DNA from: Halodesulfovibrio sp.
Lineage (GTDB): Bacteria > Desulfobacterota > Desulfovibrionia > Desulfovibrionales > Desulfovibrionaceae
Direction: 5' to 3'
Assembly (NCBI RefSeq): GCF_025210605.1
Contig: NZ_JAOARI010000014.1
Coordinates: 31,585-95,584, forward strand
Length of the DNA stretch: 64,000 nt
Below the pieces are notes generated by a model. That model saw nothing but the letters and a program-made list of their open reading frames with translations, did no database searches and was not told the origin of the DNA. Numbering within the stretch: position 1 is the stretch's first letter; every line of letters begins with the position of its first letter. Below are positions 17,398 to 26,560 of this stretch, piece by piece. The position numbers and the translations under genes are program-made.

Positions 17398-17828
17398 CAC
17401 CACCCCTCGCCATCGTCCAAATTCGCTTAGCACCCCCCCCATGCGGCAACAGCGACCTTATCTTGGTCAACCTTCCTACAGTCACAACCGCTGCCTGCGA
17501 TTTAGATTACCATACCACGAGTTGCCTTTGCACTGTGCCTCATGCGTATGCAGCCCCTAAGCTGACCACGGTAAAAGAACCCGACCGTGCGAGTTAGTCT
17601 CTCTTCACGCCCAAATGCTACATAAAAATAATTGCATTCCTCAGATTACGTTTTATTTTCTCATATCGTTGATAGTACGTTCCCGCAGGGGAAATGCTGT
17701 AAAGTCAACTCAACACTCCAATATAGCAGCTAATAAATAGTCTCCCCACGCCATACCTAGCCCTTCAGTTCCTACATTCTATGCTTTTCAAACAAGCACC
17801 GAGCGTTAACAAACTTTAACAAAAAAAG

Positions 17829-17864
17829 CAGACAGAGATGTCTCTTCTGCGACACTATTGTCTA
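17829..17864. promoter_or_regulatory. Tandem GACA-N4-TGTC boxes upstream of the BCCT gene
   Basis: Two adjacent sites: CAGACAGAGATGTCTC (17829-17844, core GACA-GAGA-TGTC) and GCGACACTATTGTCTA (17849-17864, core GACA-CTAT-TGTC). They lie 150-185 nt upstream of the -24 element, the same arrangement as at the chemoreceptor and osmC promoters. Confidence 0.65.
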
Positions 17865-18014
17865 TTCAGTAATACGTTATATTTATTATTTATAATGATT
17901 ATATAGTGTCATTTTTGTCACATATCCATCTCTCCCCTCCTTTCTTGAATTTAGTCCAGCTACCGGATAGTGCTAGCTTCAACAATTTGTGGCGTAAAAT
18001 CTAAATGTGAAAAA

Positions 18015-18031
18015 TGGCACAAATAATGCTT
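18015..18031 (+). promoter_or_regulatory. Sigma-54 promoter of the BCCT transporter gene
   Basis: TGGCACAAATAATGCTT matches TGGCAC perfectly in the -24 element, with GG and GC ten bases apart. It lies about 108 nt upstream of the start codon. Confidence 0.8.
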
Positions 18032-18138
18032 AGAACTAGCCGTCAGACCCAACTCCAAAACGACTAATTTTTTACGCTGCGCCGCACAGCTAACATTTCA
18101 AACACGGCGCTCCTGGCACGTTCAACCAAGGAGAAAAA

Positions 18139-19764
18139 ATGGAACAACCTAACAGCACCTCTTCAAGTGACCTCAGACCGGATTATAAAATCCTTATCCC
18201 AACCTCACTTGTTATTTTAGGTGTTTGCATCCCATTCGTCTTATACCCAGATCAAAGCCAAGGCATCCTGAAAACAATCTTCAGCATGCTGACAACATAC
18301 ACAGGCTCCGCTTTCTTGTGGATCACCCTTTCTTTTGTTGGACTTGCGCTTTATTTAATTTTCTCAAAATACGGTAACATCAAGTTTGGTGAGCCAGACG
18401 AAAAACCAGCATTTTCCGACATGTCCTGGATTGCTATGATGTTCTGTACCGGTGTAGCTGGTGCTGTAATGTACTGGTCAGTAGCGGAACCGCTCTTTGA
18501 CCTTGCTTACCCGCCAATGCACGCTGAACCTTTCTCTAAAGAAGCATACGAGTGGGCAACTACATATGTACTGTTCCACTGGGGACCACTCACTTGGTCC
18601 TGGTATGTAGTTTGTGCTATTCCTATCTGCTACATGTACTACAAACGCAAAAAACCTGTTCTGCGTATTAGTACTGCATGTGAAGAAATTCTTGGCGATC
18701 GCGTTAACGGCCCTCTCGGCTCCGCTATCGACTCCTTCTTCTGCATTGGTCTTGTTGCATCCAACGCTGCAGTAATGGCTATTTCTGTTCCAATTATCGC
18801 ATTCTCCCTCTCCGAAACCTTTGGTATTGAGCCTTCCATTGGTCTCCAGCTCATCGTACTCGCTACAAGTACAGTAATTTTCAGTGCCAGTGTTGCTGCA
18901 GGTCTGGAAAAAGGTATTGCTAACCTTAGTTACGTAAACCTTATTATTGCTATTGCACTCATTTGTTTTGCTTTTGTTGTTGGTCCTACAACCTACATTG
19001 TAGATAACTTCACAAACGCATTTGGCGTAATGGTTAACAACTTCTTCCACATGTCCCTGTGGACTGACCCACACACCAGTGGCTCCTTCCCTCAGGACTG
19101 GACAGTGTTCTACGCACTCTGGATGGCAAGCTACGGTCCGTTCATGGGTCTGTTCATCGCACGTATCTCCCGAGGCAGAACTGTACGTCAGATCGTGACT
19201 ATGGGTCTTATCTTCGGCATGCTCGGCGGCTGGCTCATCCACGGCGTTTTCGGCGGCTACACACTTAACCTCCAGCTCACCGGCGCTCTTGATGCAGTAG
19301 GCATCCTTAAAGAGTTCGGTCCTGCTATGGCAGTTGTTAAAGTACTCAGCAGCCTCCCTGGTGGTGTTCTCATTCTGCTCGCATACTGCGTATTCTCAAC
19401 AATCTTCCTCGCAACTTCTGTTGACTCTGCTGCATATGCTCTCTCCACTGCTTGTACCCGTAAGCTCGGCATCGGCGACCACCCAACCGTTGGTCACCGT
19501 TTCTTCTGGGCTTTCCTCCAGGCGATCCTTCCTGCTTCCATGCTCTTCATTGGCGGTATCGCTCCAATGAAAACATTTGCGAACGTTTCAGGCGCGTTGA
19601 TGATCTTCGTTATCATCCCTATGGTTCTTTCTCTCTTTAAAATGCTTAAAGACGAAGACCCTATTCGCTTAAAATACCCTGAAATCGCAGATAAGCTTGA
19701 ACGATTAGATAAAATTGAAGAAACCCTTGCTGAATCCTCCAAGGACTTCAAAAAAGCTAGCTAA
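18139..19764 (+). CDS. BCCT-family (betaine/carnitine/choline-type) transporter
   Basis: A 541-residue protein with twelve transmembrane helices and the BCCT signature region DWTVFYALWMASYGPFMGLF followed by IARISRGRTVRQ (about 322-352). The substrate-cage tryptophans of the family are present (MYWSVAEP and FHWGPLTWSWY). The C-terminal cytoplasmic tail is short and charged. Family members carry quaternary ammonium compounds; related ones take sulfonates or other zwitterions, so the exact substrate cannot be told from sequence. AAGGAG precedes the start. Sigma-54 promoter and tandem boxes place it in the same regulon as the chemoreceptor and osmC-lpd-gcvH, indicating substrate-induced uptake rather than osmoprotection. 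Confidence 0.93.
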   Translation: MEQPNSTSSSDLRPDYKILIPTSLVILGVCIPFVLYPDQSQGILKTIFSMLTTYTGSAFLWITLSFVGLALYLIFSKYGNIKFGEPDEKPAFSDMSWIAMMFCTGVAGAVMYWSVAEPLFDLAYPPMHAEPFSKEAYEWATTYVLFHWGPLTWSWYVVCAIPICYMYYKRKKPVLRISTACEEILGDRVNGPLGSAIDSFFCIGLVASNAAVMAISVPIIAFSLSETFGIEPSIGLQLIVLATSTVIFSASVAAGLEKGIANLSYVNLIIAIALICFAFVVGPTTYIVDNFTNAFGVMVNNFFHMSLWTDPHTSGSFPQDWTVFYALWMASYGPFMGLFIARISRGRTVRQIVTMGLIFGMLGGWLIHGVFGGYTLNLQLTGALDAVGILKEFGPAMAVVKVLSSLPGGVLILLAYCVFSTIFLATSVDSAAYALSTACTRKLGIGDHPTVGHRFFWAFLQAILPASMLFIGGIAPMKTFANVSGALMIFVIIPMVLSLFKMLKDEDPIRLKYPEIADKLERLDKIEETLAESSKDFKKAS

Positions 19765-19792
19765 TCATTCATAAAGCACAACACACTATAGA

Positions 19793-19824
19793 AAGCCCGC
19801 AGACACTAGTCTGCGGGCTTTTTT
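19793..19824 (+). terminator. Intrinsic terminator of the BCCT gene
   Basis: AAGCCCGCAGAC (19793-19804) pairs with GTCTGCGGGCTT (19809-19820), a 4-nt loop, then TTTTTT. Textbook structure 29 nt after the stop. Confidence 0.93.
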
Positions 19825-20306
19825 GCTATATACGGTAGATAGACGCCTCTAAACTATTTCCACCTCACAATTTGCCTACCGCTCAATTTTCTTCTAACTA
19901 CTTTTTCTACACCAAGAGGGCTAGCCTCTAAACGCACACAACAGCCGTTCTAAGCCTGCGTCTCAAACGCGCTCATGAACTCCCATAACGCATCCTAAAC
20001 AAAGCCGGTGTACTCTATAAACATGCCTTTACAGTGGGTAGATGTATGCACTACCGACACGAAGAAATTCTGCTATCAAGCTTTGCCACAACAATGATGC
20101 CACCTTTCTAAGAAACAACCCTTTCCATAAAAATATCTAGACGTTCTCCCACAAAAAATGCCCCCCTTCTAAGCAATATAGAAGGGGGGCTTGTGCAACA
20201 AAGCATAAGCAAAATGTAAGAATTAAATTCGCATATGAAATAAAGTAAACTATGCCAAAAGTAACATTAAAAAGAACATGCTTACATGCTGCACACGGGC
20301 ATTTTT
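19825..20306. other. Convergent intergenic region
   Basis: Apart from the minus-strand terminator at 20152-20190 I see no gene or repeat here. Confidence 0.5.
20152..20190 (-). terminator. Intrinsic terminator of the second DMT permease
   Basis: GCCCCCCTTCTA (20160-20171) pairs perfectly with TAGAAGGGGGGC (20179-20190); on the minus strand it is followed by ATTTTTT. It lies about 117 nt past the permease stop. Confidence 0.85.
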
Positions 20307-21305
20307 TTATACATGTTGAGAAGCAGGTGTGTGATGCACTCCTGCCATTTCTTCCTCTTGTACTTCCTGAGGCGTCTGCTTTTTAGGGCTACCAGACATC
20401 ATGGAGAGCAGAATACCTGCAAAGATTACAGCACCACCGTAAAGCTGTGTTTCAGAAACTGGCTCGCCTAAGAAAATGTACGCGAGGAAACCACTTGCTA
20501 ACGGAATTACATAGTAAAATTGGGTAGTGCGTGTTGCGCCAATAATTTCAACCGCCAAGTTCCAGAAGAAGTAACACAGAATGGATGCACCAATGGCTAA
20601 GTATGTCAAAATCATCCACATATTGCTTGTCACTTCAACCATTTCAACACCTGTGTACACATCCCACAAGAAAATCGGGAAGAGGAAAGCAACACCAAGA
20701 ATAAACATGGAACCAAGGAGTGCAAGCTGGCTAATTTTTTCACTCACAACTTTTACAGTAGAGTTGTAGATAGCAGACATCACGCAGGTACAAATAACGA
20801 ACAGGTCACCTCGTCCAAACTGAATGTTGGCCAACTGTGACAGATTTCCGTGTGTTACAAGATAGGCAACACCAATCATGCTGATAACGCACCCTACATA
20901 TGTAGCCAGAGTGCTTTTTTCACCAATAAATACTCGGGCAACCACAGCAGTGAGCAGCGGTGACAACGTTGAGATGAGCGCAATATTCAGTGCAGAAGTT
21001 GTCTGACCAGCAATAAATAAGAATAAATCAAATAAGGTAAGACCAAGCAAAGCGAGAGCACAAAGAGTTACAAAGTGCTTTTTCAGCAAATGACGTTCTC
21101 TCCACATTGGTTTTGCAACAAACGGGAGAACAATCAATGTAGCAAGCGTCCAGCGATACAGGTTGAGCATAGAAGGTGGCATAACATCACCCATAGCTCT
21201 TGCTGCTACAATATTTCCTGAAAAGTTGGCGATCGCCAATATTATGTAGCAGTACCCTGCTACTTTACCTTTTAATATATTTTGGAAGCGGTCTAGCATT
21301 GTCAC
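20307..21305 (-). CDS. DMT-superfamily (EamA-type) transporter
   Basis: A 332-residue protein with ten predicted transmembrane helices in two EamA halves and a charged cytoplasmic C-terminus. The start is GTG 21305 or ATG 21299, with a weak purine-rich site upstream. A sigma-54-like promoter (21356-21372) and a box at 21583-21598 lie upstream, so it may belong to the regulon of the neighbouring BCCT and osmC operons. The substrate is unknown. It is not closely similar by eye to the DMT permease at 12959. Confidence 0.88.
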   Translation of the reverse strand: MTMLDRFQNILKGKVAGYCYIILAIANFSGNIVAARAMGDVMPPSMLNLYRWTLATLIVLPFVAKPMWRERHLLKKHFVTLCALALLGLTLFDLFLFIAGQTTSALNIALISTLSPLLTAVVARVFIGEKSTLATYVGCVISMIGVAYLVTHGNLSQLANIQFGRGDLFVICTCVMSAIYNSTVKVVSEKISQLALLGSMFILGVAFLFPIFLWDVYTGVEMVEVTSNMWMILTYLAIGASILCYFFWNLAVEIIGATRTTQFYYVIPLASGFLAYIFLGEPVSETQLYGGAVIFAGILLSMMSGSPKKQTPQEVQEEEMAGVHHTPASQHV

Positions 21306-21355
21306 AACTTCTTCTTGTTAAATAATGCACTAATAGGTTGAGCTAGCGCCGCTTG

Positions 21356-21372
21356 CGGCATCTCAACGTCCA
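21356..21372 (-). promoter_or_regulatory. Sigma-54 promoter candidate for the second DMT permease
   Basis: On the minus strand, TGGACGTTGAGATGCCG has GG and GC ten bases apart. It ends about 50 nt upstream of the permease start. The match outside GG/GC is moderate. Confidence 0.5.
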
Positions 21373-21383
21373 CTTAGAAATTT

Positions 21384-21407
21384 AAGCCCCCGGCCCCCCG
21401 GGGGCTT
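21384..21407. repeat. Very GC-rich perfect hairpin
   Basis: AAGCCCCCGG (21384-21393) pairs with CCGGGGGCTT (21398-21407) around CCCC. No T-run. It is located just upstream of the -24 element of the permease promoter candidate. Confidence 0.5.
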
Positions 21408-21582
21408 CGTCAGAACAAGTAAGAGCCTTCTCCACCAACCAAAGTGGAGTGCTAACAAGACAGCTCACTTCTCCAAACTCTCTCCGCTGCTCTATGAGCA
21501 CAGAGCGTGCCAGTCGCACTATCGATGTAACCACTTGTTTTTAAAGACTTTATTATGAAACCCAAATCGGACACAAAAAAAA

Positions 21583-21598
21583 GCGACACAAAGGTCGC
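21583..21598. promoter_or_regulatory. GCGACA-N4-GGTCGC palindrome (one mismatch)
   Basis: GCGACACAAAGGTCGC, flanked by A- and T-rich ends so that it could also fold as a terminator. About 210 nt upstream of the permease promoter candidate. Confidence 0.5.
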
Positions 21599-22024
21599 CT
21601 TTTATTCCTAATCTTAACTTTTGCTATTTTTTATCAGCTAGTTACAAAACATGTCATTCTTGTCGTCAATCGCACCCCAAATGTCACATACATCTCGAGA
21701 ACATTGCTACCACACCTGACGATATACAACTTTTCTTCCGCGTATATCAGTAATTCCCTTCAAGCACCCTCCACAGTTACATATTTGCTTAAGAAAAAAA
21801 GAACGAGCTACACCTCAAAGCACATCAAAAAATAGTAACTAGCTGCAATACAACATTAAACAATGGTATTTAGTTACGACTATATCATACTATTACGTGA
21901 ACATATCACGAACAAAGCTTCCTACAACTAATGTCACTTGTGCCAATCTTCTCGATATAACTCCGAATCCGTGCTTTTGAGGACGCATTTCCTATGCCCA
22001 TCAAAGCCTTGCAGCAGCACCCTG

Positions 22025-22040
22025 AGGACAAATATGTCAC
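22025..22040. promoter_or_regulatory. GACA-N4-TGTC core box
   Basis: AGGACAAATATGTCAC has the full core GACA-AATA-TGTC with divergent outer bases. It lies about 98 nt left of the perfect site at 22123. Confidence 0.5.
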
Positions 22041-22122
22041 CTCATATAACACATTAAAATACAACGTATTAGAATCAAAGACCCGCACAGCACCCTTACA
22101 AAGTATCGTACTGCGACCACAA

Positions 22123-22138
22123 GCGACACCAATGTCGC
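22123..22138. promoter_or_regulatory. GCGACA-N4-TGTCGC palindrome (perfect)
   Basis: GCGACACCAATGTCGC, about 160 nt upstream of the -24 element of the osmC promoter. Confidence 0.7.
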
Positions 22139-22194
22139 AATACTTTTATCAACTTGATTTTTAACATTTTTTAATCACCACACCTCACAATACA

Positions 22195-22210
22195 GTGACA
22201 TTTACGTCGC
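22195..22210. promoter_or_regulatory. GTGACA-N4-CGTCGC palindrome (two mismatches)
   Basis: GTGACATTTACGTCGC, about 87 nt upstream of the -24 element. Together with 22123 it forms the pair seen at the other promoters. Confidence 0.55.
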
Positions 22211-22296
22211 CCCATACGCTTTACCAAAGCTCCCCTTACGGTAATGCTCTCCTTTATCAGGCTAAACATCCCCTTACTTACTGCAATTAATTACTT

Positions 22297-22313
22297 TGGC
22301 ATGGAGCATGCTA
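22297..22313 (+). promoter_or_regulatory. Sigma-54 promoter of the osmC-lpd-gcvH operon
   Basis: TGGCATGGAGCATGCTA has GG and GC ten bases apart and a near-consensus -24 element. It lies about 50 nt upstream of the osmC start codon. Confidence 0.75.
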
Positions 22314-22363
22314 ATTGGGATTGACGGACAAGCTTGTCCAAATAATCACGAGGGAGAAGAGAA

Positions 22364-22792
22364 ATGGCAGAAGTCATCGTTTCATACAATAAAGAAGGCG
22401 AAAAACGCACCATCGACACACAGTCTAAAATTCTTGGTGAATTAGACATCAACTTTGATGGTATTCCAGAAGACGAGCGTGGCGGCACAGCAAAACAGCT
22501 GCTGGCTTCTTCAGCACTTTACTGTTTCTGTGGTGCTCTTGGTAAAGCACTGGAAACACGCGGTGCTAAATATGACCGTATTCATGGTACTGCTACCCTT
22601 GAAACCGGTGTTGATGAAAAGAAACGTGCTCGCGTTGTCGGCATTACTCTTGATGTTACAGTATACATGGATGAAGACTACGACTTCATTTTTGATCGTG
22701 TTGAAAAAATTATGCAGAAAGGTTGTCTTGTTACTGCTTCCCTGCATGACGCATTCCCTATGACCTACAAGCTGCACCACGAATGCGACTAG
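22364..22792 (+). CDS. OsmC-family protein
   Basis: A 142-residue protein of OsmC/Ohr-like fold. The helix with LLASSALYCFCGALGKALETRG (about 44-65) holds two cysteines close together (54 and 56), unlike the two widely spaced peroxidatic cysteines of Ohr. This variant pattern is common among OsmC-like proteins whose function is not peroxide detoxification. GAGAAG/GGGAGA precedes the start. It is first in an operon with dihydrolipoyl dehydrogenase and an H-protein, suggesting a role near lipoyl or thiol chemistry. It may reduce or transfer a thiol-bound group, but this is inference. Confidence 0.8.
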   Translation: MAEVIVSYNKEGEKRTIDTQSKILGELDINFDGIPEDERGGTAKQLLASSALYCFCGALGKALETRGAKYDRIHGTATLETGVDEKKRARVVGITLDVTVYMDEDYDFIFDRVEKIMQKGCLVTASLHDAFPMTYKLHHECD

Positions 22793-22832
22793 CGTTGTAA
22801 TTCAGCAATAGCGTTAGCAAACAGGAGAAACT

Positions 22833-24257
22833 ATGCCATCCATCACGATCATTGGCTCAGGACCGGGCGGACACATCGCTGCTTTTGAAGCCGCACGCCG
22901 TGGAGCCGAAGTTACTCTGGTTGAAAAGACTGATGTTGGAGGAACCTGCCTCAATACTGGTTGTATTCCTACCAAAACACTCAAGTCTTCAGCCGAAGCA
23001 TTAGAAACCGCTGGTAAACTTGCTCAGTTCGGCATTGCCGCTGAAGCAGGCACCGAAAAAGTTTCTTTCAAAGCAGATATGCCTGCTGTCATCGCACGTA
23101 AAGAACGTGTGAGAAAAGTACTCAGCGGTGGTCTGGAGAAGACCTGCGCTTCTCTCAACATCCGCCTTATCCGTGGTGCTGCCGAACTGGCAGGAGACAC
23201 TACAGTACGTGTTCACACCGCAGAAGGTACAGAAGAAGTCAAAAGCGACAACATTATTCTCGCTACCGGCTCCAGCACTCTGGACCTGCCTTCTCTGCCT
23301 GTTGACCACAAGCATATCATTAACAGTGACGATGCACTGAACCTCGACCATGTTCCTAACCGTATGGTTATTGTAGGTGGCGGTGTTATCGGATGTGAAC
23401 TGGCGTTTATTTACCGTGCTTTCGGCGCACAAGTTACCATTGTAGAAGGTCTGGATCGTCTGCTTCCTATCCCTTCTGTTGATGAAGACATGAGCCGCCT
23501 GTTGCAGCGTGAAGCGAAAAAACACCGTATTAAGGTTGAACTCGCTAAAACCGTTAAAAGCGCTACCGTGGTAGACGGCAAAGTTTCCTGTGTGCTCGGA
23601 CCTTCTCCTTTTGTTGAAGGTGCTACTGGAGAAGACACAACCATCGAAGCAGACGTTGTTCTGGTTGCTGTTGGTCGAACTCCAAACATTGAAGGTCTCA
23701 ACCTTGATGCCGCAGGTGTTGAAGCTGACAACCGTGGCTGGATTAAAGCCGATGAAGGTATGCGTACCTCTGCTAAAGGAATTTACGCTATCGGCGATGC
23801 TCTTGGTCCTGCACGTATCATGCTTGCACATGTAGCTTCTGCTGAAGGTCTTTGCGCTGTTGCAAACTGTTTTGGCGAAGACAAAACACTTGATTACAGC
23901 GTTATCCCTGCTGGAATTTTCACCTCCCCTGAAATCGGAACAGTCGGTCTTTCTGAAACAGATGCTATCAGCAAAGGCTTCGAAGTTCGTTCTCAGGTAT
24001 TCCAGTTCCGCGAACTGGGTAAAGCACAGGCAATGGGCGAACTGCCTGGCATGTTCAAATTAATCTGTGAAAAAGAAAGCGGCAAAATTCTTGGCGTGCA
24101 CATCGCCGGTGCTCATGCGACCGACCTTATTGCAGAAGCAGCATTAGCTATCGAAAAAGGTCTTACCGCAGCCGATCTTGCTCACACTATTCACGCGCAC
24201 CCAACCCTTGCTGAAGGCCTGTACGAGGTCGCGGAAGGCTGGCTTCGGGGCTGCTAG
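22833..24257 (+). CDS. lpdA: Dihydrolipoyl dehydrogenase
   Basis: The 474-residue flavoprotein has the FAD-binding GSGPGGHIAAFEAA start (about 7-20), the redox disulfide motif GGTCLNTGCIPTKTL (about 37-51), an NAD-binding GGGVIGCELAF (about 178-188), a second FAD motif AIGDALG, and the C-terminal HAHPTLAEGLYE containing the catalytic histidine-glutamate dyad. All catalytic residues are present. It reoxidises dihydrolipoyl groups, here most likely on the H-protein encoded 44 nt downstream. AGGAGA precedes the start. Co-regulation with a transporter and chemoreceptor by sigma-54 is unusual for a housekeeping lipoamide dehydrogenase and suggests a dedicated catabolic copy. Confidence 0.95.
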   Translation: MPSITIIGSGPGGHIAAFEAARRGAEVTLVEKTDVGGTCLNTGCIPTKTLKSSAEALETAGKLAQFGIAAEAGTEKVSFKADMPAVIARKERVRKVLSGGLEKTCASLNIRLIRGAAELAGDTTVRVHTAEGTEEVKSDNIILATGSSTLDLPSLPVDHKHIINSDDALNLDHVPNRMVIVGGGVIGCELAFIYRAFGAQVTIVEGLDRLLPIPSVDEDMSRLLQREAKKHRIKVELAKTVKSATVVDGKVSCVLGPSPFVEGATGEDTTIEADVVLVAVGRTPNIEGLNLDAAGVEADNRGWIKADEGMRTSAKGIYAIGDALGPARIMLAHVASAEGLCAVANCFGEDKTLDYSVIPAGIFTSPEIGTVGLSETDAISKGFEVRSQVFQFRELGKAQAMGELPGMFKLICEKESGKILGVHIAGAHATDLIAEAALAIEKGLTAADLAHTIHAHPTLAEGLYEVAEGWLRGC

Positions 24258-24301
24258 CCCCTGTTTTGCGCCAACAAAACAGTATATAAAAAGGATTTAA
24301 A

Positions 24302-24688
24302 ATGAGCGAACTTACTTTTCCAGAAGATATTCTTTACCATCCAGAACACACTTGGGTACGCATTGCCGACGACAACACAGCAGTTGTAGGCATCACTGAT
24401 TTTGCACAGGAGCAGCTTGGCGAAGTTGCTTTTGTTGACCTTCCAGAAATCGGTTCAACTTTCGCAGCTGGCGACGAGTTCGGCACCGTTGAATCCATCA
24501 AAGCTGTAAGCAGCCTTCACATGCCTATCGCAGGCACTGTTACCGCAATTAACGAAGCTCTCGAAGATGAGCCTTCTGACGTTAACACTGCTCCTTACGG
24601 CGACGCATGGATGATCCGCATCACAGTTGATGCAGATGCTGACAAATCCCAGCTGCTTGATTCTGAAAAATACGCATCCCAGCTGTAG
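24302..24688 (+). CDS. gcvH: Glycine cleavage H-protein (lipoyl carrier)
   Basis: A 128-residue lipoyl-domain protein. The lipoylation site is the lysine in FGTVESIKAVSSLHMP (about residue 64), and the surrounding GITDFAQEQLGEVAFVDLPEIG is typical H-protein sequence. It carries the aminomethyl group between P- and T-proteins in glycine cleavage. No gcvP or gcvT gene is in the window, so either these are elsewhere or this H-protein serves another lipoyl-dependent reaction. AAGGA precedes the start. The lipB and lipA genes that would lipoylate it follow directly. Confidence 0.92.
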   Translation: MSELTFPEDILYHPEHTWVRIADDNTAVVGITDFAQEQLGEVAFVDLPEIGSTFAAGDEFGTVESIKAVSSLHMPIAGTVTAINEALEDEPSDVNTAPYGDAWMIRITVDADADKSQLLDSEKYASQL

Positions 24689-24756
24689 TAGCCAAGGAAT
24701 ACTGTCGCATACCCCACGACAGTGACTACTGCTGCTAACCAACAAGCTTTGCACCT

Positions 24757-24789
24757 GAGCGGCTTCGTACTTATGAAGCCGCTCTTTTT
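24757..24789 (+). terminator. Intrinsic terminator between gcvH and lipB
   Basis: GAGCGGCTTC (24757-24766) pairs with GAAGCCGCTC (24775-24784), then TTTTT. A weaker stem ACTGTCG / CGACAGT precedes it at 24701-24723. It would reduce expression of lipB-lipA relative to osmC-lpd-gcvH. Confidence 0.85.
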
Positions 24790-24825
24790 ACCAACTTTAA
24801 TCGCAACGTTGCTTTCATAAAACCA

Positions 24826-25470
24826 ATGCAGATTATCGACCTTGGACAAATTCGATACAAAGACGCCGAACGCATCCAAATGGAGCGCCTTGACGCTGTC
24901 GTAACGGGTGCAGAGCAAACACTCTACCTGCTGGAACACGATCCGGTTATCACCTTCGGGAGAAACGGTGGTCGTGAAAATCTGCACGTCAGCGACGAGC
25001 ACCTCAGTGCAGCTGGCATTGACCTTGTGCATTCCTCCCGCGGCGGAAACATTACCTGCCATTTCCCCGGTCAGCTTGTGGCATACCCTATATTTCGAAT
25101 TGCCAAGCGTCCTGGAGGCATGCGCCAATTCTTTAATGATCTGGAAGAAATTGTTATCCGCACCGCCAGTGACTTTGGAGTAACGGCAACAAGGCAAGAC
25201 GGTCGCCCCGGTGTGTGGGTAGAAAACCGTAAGATATGCTCAATCGGTATCGGCATGAAAAAATGGACAAGCTACCACGGGCTGGCACTCAACGTACAGC
25301 GCGATGTGGAACTATTCCGAATGATTACCCTTTGCGGATTAGCCGACGCAGAACCTTCATCCCTTGCCCAAGAACTTAATCGCGACGAACTGCCTATGCA
25401 GGAGGTCAAAGATGTCCTCACAAGACACTTCCAAACCATATTTACGCATTCCACCGTGGCTCAAGGTTAA
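24826..25470 (+). CDS. lipB: Octanoyltransferase LipB
   Basis: A 214-residue protein transferring octanoyl from acyl carrier protein to lipoyl domains. It has the family motifs [32 protein letters not shown] (about 68-88) and the catalytic-cysteine segment [21 protein letters not shown] (about 135-156). No clear ribosome binding site precedes ATG 24826, so translation may be weak or depend on read-through from gcvH. Its 3' end overlaps the lipA start by 59 nt. Confidence 0.95.
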   Translation: MQIIDLGQIRYKDAERIQMERLDAVVTGAEQTLYLLEHDPVITFGRNGGRENLHVSDEHLSAAGIDLVHSSRGGNITCHFPGQLVAYPIFRIAKRPGGMRQFFNDLEEIVIRTASDFGVTATRQDGRPGVWVENRKICSIGIGMKKWTSYHGLALNVQRDVELFRMITLCGLADAEPSSLAQELNRDELPMQEVKDVLTRHFQTIFTHSTVAQG

Positions 25471-26305
25471 AATTCCTTGTAATAAAACCTACAGTGCCAC
25501 ACACGATCTGGTACAAGACCTGAATTTACATACAGTCTGTCAGAGCGCCAAATGTCCCAACATGTTTGAGTGCTTTTCTGAGCATACTGCAACTTTTCTC
25601 ATCATGGGCGACACCTGTACCCGAACCTGTGCCTTCTGCAACATAGAAAGCGGGACTCTTGCATCGCTCGACCCTACGGAACCTAACCGCGTAGCTGAGG
25701 CATCAAAGCGTCTAGCCCTCAAACACGTTGTCGTAACATCAGTCACCCGCGATGACCTTGAAGATGGCGGTGCAGCCCACTTTGCCGCCACCATTCGAGC
25801 CATTCGTACGCAGCAGCCTGATTCCACTATTGAAGTTCTTATTCCCGATTTTAAAGGAGATGAGGACGCACTGAATGCAGTTATTGCTGCAAGTCCGGAT
25901 ATCATTAACCACAATGTGGAAACCCCGCCTGTGCACTATGCAGAAATCCGCCCACAAGCGGACTACCAGCAAAGTCTGGAACTGCTGAAGCGGGTTAATC
26001 AAGCCGGATGCGTTGCCAAGTCAGGACTTATGGTCGGTCTTGGTGAAACGGATGACGAAGTACGAGGCGTTATTGATGACCTTGCCGCCATTAACTGCGA
26101 CATCGTAACCATCGGACAATATATGCGTCCTTCAATGAAACACCCAGCCGTAGAGCGCTATGTTCATCCTGATGTGTTCGAAGAGTATGCACAGTACGGT
26201 AAATCCAAAGGGATTCCTCACGTATTCAGTGCCCCATTAGTACGGTCATCGTACAATGCTGCACTGTTTGCGGAAACTTGTAAAAAACGTAATCCTTCCC
26301 AATAG
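25412..26305 (+). CDS. lipA: Lipoyl synthase LipA (radical SAM)
   Basis: A 297-residue radical SAM enzyme inserting two sulfurs into octanoyl-lipoyl domains. The auxiliary cluster motif is [12 protein letters not shown] (CX4CX5C) and the radical-SAM motif [10 protein letters not shown] (CX3CX2C). The C-terminal RSSYNA serine motif (about 277-282), which ligates the auxiliary cluster, is present. I chose ATG 25412 because AGGAGG lies 8 nt upstream; the longer frame from 25364 would place this site inside the gene. It overlaps lipB in another frame, so the two are coupled. Confidence 0.96.
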   Translation: MSSQDTSKPYLRIPPWLKVKIPCNKTYSATHDLVQDLNLHTVCQSAKCPNMFECFSEHTATFLIMGDTCTRTCAFCNIESGTLASLDPTEPNRVAEASKRLALKHVVVTSVTRDDLEDGGAAHFAATIRAIRTQQPDSTIEVLIPDFKGDEDALNAVIAASPDIINHNVETPPVHYAEIRPQADYQQSLELLKRVNQAGCVAKSGLMVGLGETDDEVRGVIDDLAAINCDIVTIGQYMRPSMKHPAVERYVHPDVFEEYAQYGKSKGIPHVFSAPLVRSSYNAALFAETCKKRNPSQ

Positions 26306-26327
26306 TAACGTCTGTTTTTTGCAAATA

Positions 26328-26445
26328 ATTCGTGCATTCTCCTACTCATCTTGCACGAATGAGAGTTAATACTCTCAAAAAAAGAAACGACCAGTTTTTT
26401 TCTGAAGCCCTGCATGGAGCATCATGAAAAACTGGTCGTTTCTTT
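26328..26445. terminator. Tandem hairpins between convergent lipA and sigma-54 activator
   Basis: Three stems follow one another: TTCGTGCA / TGCACGAA around 26328-26360, GAGAGT-TAAT-ACTCTC around 26361-26376, and a perfect 19-bp stem 26381-26399 / 26427-26445 with a 27-nt loop. The last has A- and T-rich ends and can work in both directions. Confidence 0.75.
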
Positions 26446-26560
26446 GTACTAACCGTTTAACCTGAACAATATTTTCCATATAGTATTTCAAGGAAAATAT
26501 TTCGTCACGGCAAAATTTTTTACATCAACAGCGTGCTGCTACCTTCACATACCATAGCAA

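Larger units (their letters stand above)
17345..18138. other. Intergenic region upstream of the BCCT transporter
   Basis: Begins with the chemoreceptor terminator and ends with two regulatory palindromes and the sigma-54 promoter of the transporter. The remaining 17400-17820 shows no ORF with a ribosome binding site. A loose direct repeat TGTCA-N4-TGTCA lies at about 17908-17920. Confidence 0.55.
21306..22363. other. Divergent regulatory region between DMT permease and osmC operon
   Basis: No supported ORF in 1,058 nt. It contains a sigma-54 candidate for each direction, four palindromic boxes (21583, 22025, 22123, 22195) and a GC-rich hairpin at 21384-21407. The density of boxes makes this the main control region of the proposed regulon. 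Confidence 0.65.

Noticed and set aside
18478..19242. Minus-strand open frame (254 codons) inside the BCCT gene
   Set aside because: Antisense shadow with odd composition and no ribosome binding site; the plus-strand transporter has clear motifs.
23001..23831. Minus-strand open frame (276 codons) inside the lipoamide dehydrogenase gene
   Set aside because: Antisense shadow of a gene with all catalytic motifs.
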